A stretch of DNA of 18,485 nucleotides from UBA2402 sp037139735 (GTDB taxonomy: Bacteria; Planctomycetota; Phycisphaerae; Phycisphaerales; UBA1924), in NCBI GenBank assembly GCA_037139735.1, contig JBAXFU010000063.1, forward strand, positions 1 to 18,485. The letters are read 5' to 3'. The notes beneath the pieces are model-generated. The model was not told the origin of the DNA. It ran no database searches and was given only the letters and a program-made list of their open reading frames with translations. Shown piece after piece: positions 17,101-18,485 of this stretch. Position numbers and translations under genes: made by a program. Each line of letters opens with the position of its first letter. The stretch's first letter is position 1.

Positions 17101-17261
17101 GGTTGTCCATTTGCGGGCTTGGCCGCGGGCGCCGGCTGCGCGGGCGACACCGGCGGCTGCGGAGGCGTGGCCGGCTGCGCGGCCCACGCGACCACGGCCA
17201 TGCCGGCGCACGCGGTGAGCGAGGCGATCAGTTCGGTGCGATGCGTGCGACGACGATTCAT
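5154..17261 (-). CDS. giant multi-module secretin (GspD/PilQ family)
   Basis: Secretins form multimeric outer-membrane channels for type II secretion, type IV pili and related machines. This one has about 4035 residues. Order: signal peptide (TELIASLTACAGMAVVAWAA), Pro/Ala linker with NPSA repeats, N0/STN domain (about 87-174, from LVHFNFKDAPIDQVLDAF), a tandem array of about 40 secretin-N-like modules (about 190-3681), a secretin barrel domain (3682 to about 3914) with DGQSVVIGGLI and VPILGDIPVLGLPFR, then a charged helix and a Pro/Gln/Lys tail. Each module is about 83 residues: a strand such as RVFPL, a helix, then a D..TNSLIV strand and a final I..L...LD helix. The AGGAGG Shine-Dalgarno sequence is eight bases from ATG 17261 and only two from ATG 17267, so I chose 17261. 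I see no stop or frameshift across 12.1 kb. It is flanked by a PilO/PilP-like gene and a lipoprotein gene. The family is certain; the number of modules and the machine it serves are inferred. Confidence 0.93.
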   Translation of the reverse strand: MNRRRTHRTELIASLTACAGMAVVAWAAQPATPPQPPVSPAQPAPAAKPANGQPAGPSANPSANPSANPSGAQDASKAPSPPASPSGLVHFNFKDAPIDQVLDAFTRECGVPIIFEAAVPQGTISFISPGGYMMADAMSILNLNLARFGVHLRRQDQYLYLATIQDAMKKPLPVTDAKGVDTMTPDQIVTVSLPLDNARAELVAEQVKPMLGPYGGVLAVPAQNMVVVVESAAQVRRIRDIVQAIDAVRPVDSAFRIFPLRNAQADAVLAALRGLVGERVTTVIVDADGKKRTLQEQQVAGLQIASDPRTNSIIAVGTASRIKTVEELISLLDTPDSGGVDRQMQTFVVAGTTPEAASQQPKALFAGEDPKQMPTIIPLTEVGKVTVVGAMPQLARATALLAQLDPGITTSQGGGQATGGSKLERRAAFVPLKYATAASVEAIASKLLPPKMNQVVKVVAGPDGKSVIIAGPDGEVANLERTIAALDVQNASEQEIRIVQVTDADPAAVLAQAQELYAKAGKAEKAPVAATVDPAARTITLIAPRLTLKDFEAVLAGVRAAGAGAVETRTFTLAASRPTVLAARLTRLLNVMMPAAGTPEIPDVPVQVDAVDELGLLVVRARAQQLGAIAQLVEKLDGRDGTPRELRVVPVTEGKAAALKDRAMPLYQQQVEKAGPVDPLTVNVDEQSNSLLVVAARAEIDRFSRILEELQKQSGPAREVRLFEIKLAKAQEIVAFLTDMAASSRTLTAKGGVEPAFEVIEATNSVMVAARPDQMPIIDSLIRSLDGRQAADRPPVRILKLRSTDAANLAAILQKEFDKRSPDQRSRNPVSVEADPGTNTLIISASEGALTEIEAVVTKLNETEAAGADGREIRIFPLKVARAEDLAQTIDQMFPDPPVPLDPRTRAPRPDLKPAREVVVRADRATNALIVDAPVKRLAGFEQIVRSLDQSKVVADVVFRTYRIERADINNLARTIRDMAASGTLASIGKVSTAPISVSVDTPTRMLVVSGHADAFPAIEELIKKVDAIPDTSPTDLKLYPLAKARAERLSPIVQRLLASRVREARLASGKAGPNDDRLVEVTADAASNTLIVSAPTEAIAVADGIIKALDADSVATATEVRVFRLGKGTAESAAQTLRQTIKAQSTPGEPDATVTPEAASNTITVVGTSAQLDKAAKLIESLDVAVDIEGLGVRTVPLKHARAESLAPVLEQVLKTESGLDRLPQWARAQAIARGAVEQPRIRVAAEPRINALIVSGPRSVLDMAEEVAAQLDIEGDEARSEAQRRLVRVITLQNADAAQLAANVTAVFAEERSAEPAPLVRVDPQANAIIVRGTQRQMELIEQLTTSLDKAAAATSRQMRTIAVDKSRVDAEMLARMLERLMRQQGGGKVEVISAEELLKRHGGQSAEQPAAPEAEKPAEPKKTGALHVIPLHHLACGPLRGSSVLFSPDEPRQDTPSWLAFIAAAAVSITPATGSQPEGQPPAAVSPGADDDQPVTIAVDKATNSIVVVGSPRQTDRVAKLADQLSTQLPSQPGQVRVVTMPSAADVVAMSQVINQTIAQLSSTSQGRRSAFTGPVTVTPDPAGSALIVFANDIDFETIGGVIAGVSRLDNPVRTTIKVYPLVNINASRALQAVRDLFNPAGSGAQARRVRSMDVTIAPRPGQAAEQPAREPVRIDPTTVRVTADPTGTSLLVAAPAEAFPLIDALLETIDQNPSRDRLAIRRYPLTHAKADQLSGTFQQLFDRQRQGPGAADAPQTAFIADARTNALLVTGSSEQHQEVERLLAAADATAESPDSSMEILTLKQAAATTVQRIVEQVVVGNDPGRRDKVRLFAQDGSNMLVVRAPKAELDQVKDLVARIDTAETGGLPVHSIKLERADADAVAAALQRFFAERAQVSSRPGRVSTNRVAVVGDKRTGTIIVCAAEADFEQVKGLVSTFDSPSPASDMVFRIVALRNASVTEIGDTVRTMVEEIRWTAMTGGNPAEGADRQVFIQLNAASNSVVLMGKAEQIATIEKLLSALDVAPEQRAAMAIRSVPVANADMAAVKAVLEKAFSTPNWRPWRGPDPAAVTVQVDRLRKSLILVGKIEQLDKAQAYIKELDTSPAGKERRVEAIALNHARAERAANNLRQFFADRARGQGLESSGVSIIGSPDGNAIVVSAEETDLAMVRELVAQLDQPDAGKDRRIELFVLRNGVAKETAEVLRSMFTKADSASERVVITPQIATNSLVVSAPEKIFDEVAGLLKQLDAPPTAEAANIETIALATARAQDVATALKAALPPSVKVVVTPVTRSNSLLLTGSKEAIALVVEQVKKIDTEPVRSGQVFRRYKLANADATGVADTLEQVVRARPRNPTDAETSIDFSRAENTLTVYAPADQVDEIERIIQELDKPSQVQRTTEFVKLDFANAEQTASALKLFYGRTASEVTDPAARNVTILADPLSNSLVIRADASQWEGIRALLGKLDTKEYDTRRQLAVVALSYADAASIAKALNEGFRAPLEEQRKLAQARAQAPRGQGRQAASTEPSSLVDPEGLPTVSAEPQTNSLIIFAGAAELERIQQVIKQLDVSGFADMPAARIIPLKSGKPSQIATMIRELYLSKNDRSSQAIGPRSVLVIGDDTSGSLIVRADEEKYAQILALARTLEEQGQIGRVQPHVVKLRTVAAGRLRQTLLNTFTPTAKAQGETLAVEIDRSSNSLVIACSDRLLEEIRKVIDELDAAPAAQGQEGVGGLPPSLSQSVFIIDVANNDPAQVKAMLEGMGVTKPQDPAAPGVVAEPVTIVPMTSRRAIAVIASAGDGRTIESLVKAMDAAPAEADQVVAIVPLKLASAKTLAATLAAMLKPSEGVVGAAPGKALAEHVRRLGLSRTGVDQSDRKVDLSRAIRVLADDESNALVIASTQANVDALRDLIKLMDTLPAGDAVMVRIFPLSNASAPRVRQVIEQLFAKGESLRRLPGTKREGLPPTAVGQALAGEIAAAVDERTNTLIVAGREEGVALVEVLIKDLDSDRAANWIEPLIIPLKFADASTLARTLDQVLVKGANLTPEAMGLQKQFGRLRVSVDGTPVDPEDPQRVIQADLFAPVTGLVITSDAVMNSLIIVGTPANNKVVQAMVAQLDVEAASAANAVRVFPLVHASSDRVAGMIRDLFRQRESLPDMRPQDKVIITSDVRTNSLIVATSPKSVAIIEGLVKTLDGEKSNYSVGLHVVPVPGSDVRQLAPRIDRLMKERIAAASRGVEIKSPLDAFSIEPEPVSNLLIVACSQENLVVVKELVVALTEDAARVAAGQRTDLVQLARARAAEAAQSLTALYVDRENQKRGREAVTVTPNERLNALVIAGTEQDIIELRALATRLDSAEVAARQQIKAIELRSANAREVVRLVEAVIAGRPVGGGRGVAARQATRLQFLREALTGQVAAESGRKPTEAEIDGAIKDLVMLTADPRTNSIWITAPDSMVTLLTEMIQDIEKSNAGARKIEKFTLVNADARQMAQLLKETFRLEQQGGALVLLPTGEQPDSNASASAPGSAAGADSQPASSGQLPTVTAVPDERQQLSIAVDARTNTLIVSGTDEYLSLVRKVITELDSIQANERERRVYSLRNAKAREIETTLRSYFKGENDSERATLGPQLSGSLMRRLEQEVTVVGDEKSNKLVISTSPRYMETVISIVNELDTPPPQVMIQVLLAEVTLDTSEQWGMDINVGPFGGEGYKIGSLAGGAGVTTALGVPNLSVSSADFGILVRSLEAQGKLEVLSNPQVTVNNNQKAEINVGDDIGVAGNTERSSLGTLISSVNRIPVGILMNVTPAISEDGFVRMEITPEISQLTNRTTQINRDQSAPVIAKRKVDTVVTVRDGQSVVIGGLIQTTQEERRSKVPILGDIPVLGLPFRTKLEEAKKTELLVIVTPRVIPGVPGQAHGMAEDVSEQAVNRMEDSGRVLDYLETIKADIKAARDRAKRRQQEETDGTAGPDVDAEQAPSPATVIPAPEPAQPTYVQPQHQSSPKSAPQQAPQQVPQQAPKSTAKPTPKPTPKPE
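5161..5242. repeat. 12-base tandem repeats encoding the secretin C-terminal tail
   Basis: Two adjoining 12-base repeat blocks encode four-residue repeats. GGCTTTGG(A/G)GTC and a diverged third copy (5161-5196) give the PTPK repeats, and CCTGTTGGGGC(A/G) occurs three times (5207-5242) to give the PQQA/PQQV repeats. The repeats keep the frame when units are gained or lost. Confidence 0.8.
6219..16694 (-). repeat. array of about 40 tandem secretin-N-like protein modules
   Basis: This is the coding array between the N0 domain and the secretin barrel. A hand parse of about 3490 residues gives 42 units, averaging 83 residues. The best marker is the strand D..(T/S)N(S/T/A)(L/I)(I/V)(V/I), which appears in most units (for example DPRTNSIIAV, DEQSNSLLVV, DARTNALLVT, DVRTNSLIVA, DEKSNKLVIS). 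Units 1, 3 and 16 are degenerate or lack this strand. No two units look nearly identical in DNA, so the expansion is not recent. On the plus strand the marker shows up as recurring GAGCGAGTTGG and AGCGTGTTGG words. Confidence 0.88.
17053..17088. repeat. 12-base tandem repeat in the secretin N-terminal linker
   Basis: GATGGATTGGCC occurs three times in a row, followed by a partial copy, and encodes the ANPS repeats of the linker between signal peptide and N0 domain. The copies are identical, so this short tract is recent or being homogenised, in contrast to the ancient module array next to it. Confidence 0.85.
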
Positions 17262-17269
17262 GGCCATGG

Positions 17270-17275
17270 CCTCCT
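17270..17275 (-). promoter_or_regulatory. secretin ribosome binding site
   Basis: AGGAGG in RNA sense, in front of two in-frame ATG codons (17267 and 17261). The spacing is two bases to the first and eight to the second, which favours the second and hence a protein starting MNRRRTHRTE. Confidence 0.75.
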
Positions 17276-17383
17276 AGCCGCTCCAACCTCGATCCCGCCG
17301 CGACTGCCTGCCCGCGACGTTGCCAAACCCGCCCCCTGTACGACCCCCTCGTTCCCGCCGTTTCGCCCTGCGTCCGGCCACGC

Positions 17384-18403
17384 CTAGCTGACCGGTTTGC
17401 GAGCGGACAGGGCCTGCCCGTTGACGATCTCGAACCGCTGGCCCGCGATCTCGAAGATCGCCCGCTCGCCCGCGGCATCGATGAGCACGGCATCGAGCAC
17501 CGTCCCCCCTCGCTGCACCGTCCGCCGCTCGCCACTGCGCACGTTGAGGAAGAAGGCCTCCGGACCCCCGCGTCCCGAGAAGATTCCCGTCAGTCGCCAC
17601 TCCTCGTACGGCGCAAAGGCCTGGGCCGGGGGCGGCGGGGTGTCGGGTCCGCCGGGCGTGGCGATCGTGACGACGGGCGGGGTCGTTTCCCGCTTGGCGA
17701 GCGTCTTGGCGAAGACCTTTCGTCCCGCGATTTCCTGCACCATCGCCATCGCCCGTTCCGATGCCGGGGCGAGGGTGAGATCGACGGTCTTGCCCTGCCG
17801 AAGTCGCGGCGCCAGCAGCGTCGCGGCCTCGATGCGAATCTCGCAGCGGCTTGGTCCCTTCCCGGCCGCCGCCGGCGTGATCGTGAACCCTTCGACGCGG
17901 TGGATCCAGGGCTGGGCTTCGATGGCGGCCAGGGCGGCGAGCGCCTGCTCGACGGTGCCCGAACCGCGAACGGTGCCGCGGAGCACGCTGAAGTCGCTCG
18001 TGGCCCGCAGCGACGACTTGAGCGCCGACGGCACGGACTTGGCGACCAGGAGAGGGCTCTTGATGTCCTGGGGGTCGCCGTGATCGACGATGACGCCGAC
18101 GAGCCCGGCGGTTTCGGCCAGTCGCGAGAGACCGTCGCGGAAGCGTGCGCTCACTTCGTCGAGGCGGGCGCCCAGCGTGGTGGCGGTGATGGCCTTGGCG
18201 CGGTCGGCGACTTCGAACTGCCCCTTGAGTTGACGCTCGAGGGTCGCGATGCTCGATCGCGTCGACTCCATTGACGCCAGGAGCGCGTCGCGCTTGGAGG
18301 CGTAGACGCTCCGGTACGCATACCACGAGCCGACGACCACGGCGACGGCCGCCGCCAGACGCACCGCGGACTGACGCGAGATGGAGGGCCGAGCCGTCTT
18401 CAC
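17384..18403 (-). CDS. PilO/GspM-like membrane protein fused to a PilP/GspC-like domain
   Basis: The 339-residue product starts at a GTG with a strong AAGGAGG Shine-Dalgarno sequence seven bases upstream. It has a short basic cytoplasmic N-terminus, one membrane helix (about 12-30), a coiled-coil-like region (about 34-95) and an alpha/beta region (about 135-200, with VEQALAALAAIEAQPWIHRVEGFTI) that matches the ferredoxin-like PilO/GspM pattern. A Pro-rich linker (250-265) leads to a C-terminal beta domain (about 266-330, EWRLTGIF, AFFLNV, VQRGGTVLDAVLI, FEIVNGQ). That pattern is typical of the GspC homology region and PilP, which bind the N0 domain of secretins. It probably links the inner-membrane assembly platform to the giant secretin encoded 116 to 122 bases downstream. 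Family assignment is by pattern only, with no close sequence identity visible. Confidence 0.75.
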   Translation of the reverse strand: MKTARPSISRQSAVRLAAAVAVVVGSWYAYRSVYASKRDALLASMESTRSSIATLERQLKGQFEVADRAKAITATTLGARLDEVSARFRDGLSRLAETAGLVGVIVDHGDPQDIKSPLLVAKSVPSALKSSLRATSDFSVLRGTVRGSGTVEQALAALAAIEAQPWIHRVEGFTITPAAAGKGPSRCEIRIEAATLLAPRLRQGKTVDLTLAPASERAMAMVQEIAGRKVFAKTLAKRETTPPVVTIATPGGPDTPPPPAQAFAPYEEWRLTGIFSGRGGPEAFFLNVRSGERRTVQRGGTVLDAVLIDAAGERAIFEIAGQRFEIVNGQALSARKPVS

Positions 18404-18485
18404 GAACCGCCCTCCTTGGCTGGCGTGGCGGAGGATGGGTCCTTGGGCGGAGCCTTGGGCTTGCCCGATGATTTGCCAGACGATT
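18400..18485 (-). CDS. C-terminal tail of an upstream gene (partial)
   Basis: Reading in from the right edge, a frame encodes 27 residues of a Ser/Lys/Pro-rich tail (SSGKSSGKPKAPPKDP... ending KEGGS) and stops at a TGA that overlaps the GTG of the next gene in the four-base pattern GTGA. Such overlaps mark translationally coupled operon genes, so this is probably the preceding component of the pilus/secretion cluster, such as a PilN/GspL-like protein. The visible part is low-complexity and does not identify it. Confidence 0.65.
   Translation of the reverse strand, partial: SSGKSSGKPKAPPKDPSSATPAKEGGS
18411..18417 (-). promoter_or_regulatory. ribosome binding site of the PilO/PilP-like gene
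   Basis: AAGGAGG in RNA sense, seven bases before the GTG at 18403 and inside the end of the upstream frame. It settles the non-ATG start and supports coupled translation of the two genes. Confidence 0.8.

Noticed and set aside
14226..17387. Plus-strand open frame of 1053 codons
   Set aside because: Antisense shadow of the N-terminal third of the secretin gene, His/Arg/Gly-rich and without domains.
1..18485. tRNA, rRNA, insertion sequences or phage attachment sites
   Set aside because: No cloverleaf, rRNA-like conserved stretch, transposase frame or flanking duplication was seen; the window is almost fully occupied by the listed genes.

Overview
This is a high-GC, densely coded bacterial window in which every convincing gene lies on the minus strand, so the gene order reads from the right end of the window to the left. 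The style suggests the phylum Planctomycetota, probably a Phycisphaerae relative: G+C-rich codon use, Pro/Ala/Gln-rich linkers, a fused PilO/PilP-like protein beside an enormous secretin, and a lipoprotein whose domain resembles small secreted lipoproteins common in that group. The taxonomy is an inference from style, because no rRNA or other marker gene is present.

Right part (18485 to 5154): this is the end of a type IV pilus or type II secretion-like cluster. The C-terminal tail of an upstream gene overlaps by four bases the start of a single-pass membrane protein. That protein carries a PilO/GspM-like region followed by a PilP/GspC homology-region-like domain. Next comes the main feature, a secretin of about 4035 residues. 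It has a signal peptide, a Pro/Ala linker, an N0/STN domain, a tandem array of about 40 secretin-N-like modules (42 in my hand parse, 3 or 4 of them degenerate), a canonical secretin beta-barrel domain, and a charged helical plus Pro/Gln tail. Usual GspD and PilQ proteins are about 650 to 900 residues with two to four such modules.

Middle (5153 to 4334): a small lipoprotein gene, with a lipobox and an EF-hand-like Asp/Asn loop, lies directly behind the secretin. It is followed by a 171-base gap that holds a short perfect inverted repeat and the pstS ribosome binding site.

Left part (4333 to 242): a complete high-affinity phosphate uptake operon, pstS-pstC-pstA-pstB. A Rho-independent terminator or attenuator and a second inverted repeat lie between pstS and pstC, which would let the binding protein be made in excess of the membrane transporter. 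No phoU, phoB or phoR is visible. A short open frame at the left edge may be the start of the next gene.

Working together: the right-hand genes would build an envelope-spanning pilus or secretion channel, with the inner-membrane PilO/PilP-like protein docking on the secretin N0 domain. The pst operon is probably an unrelated neighbour transcribed in the same direction. The undescribed element worth following is the giant multi-module secretin, which might form an unusually long periplasmic conduit suited to the wide, variable periplasm of planctomycetes.
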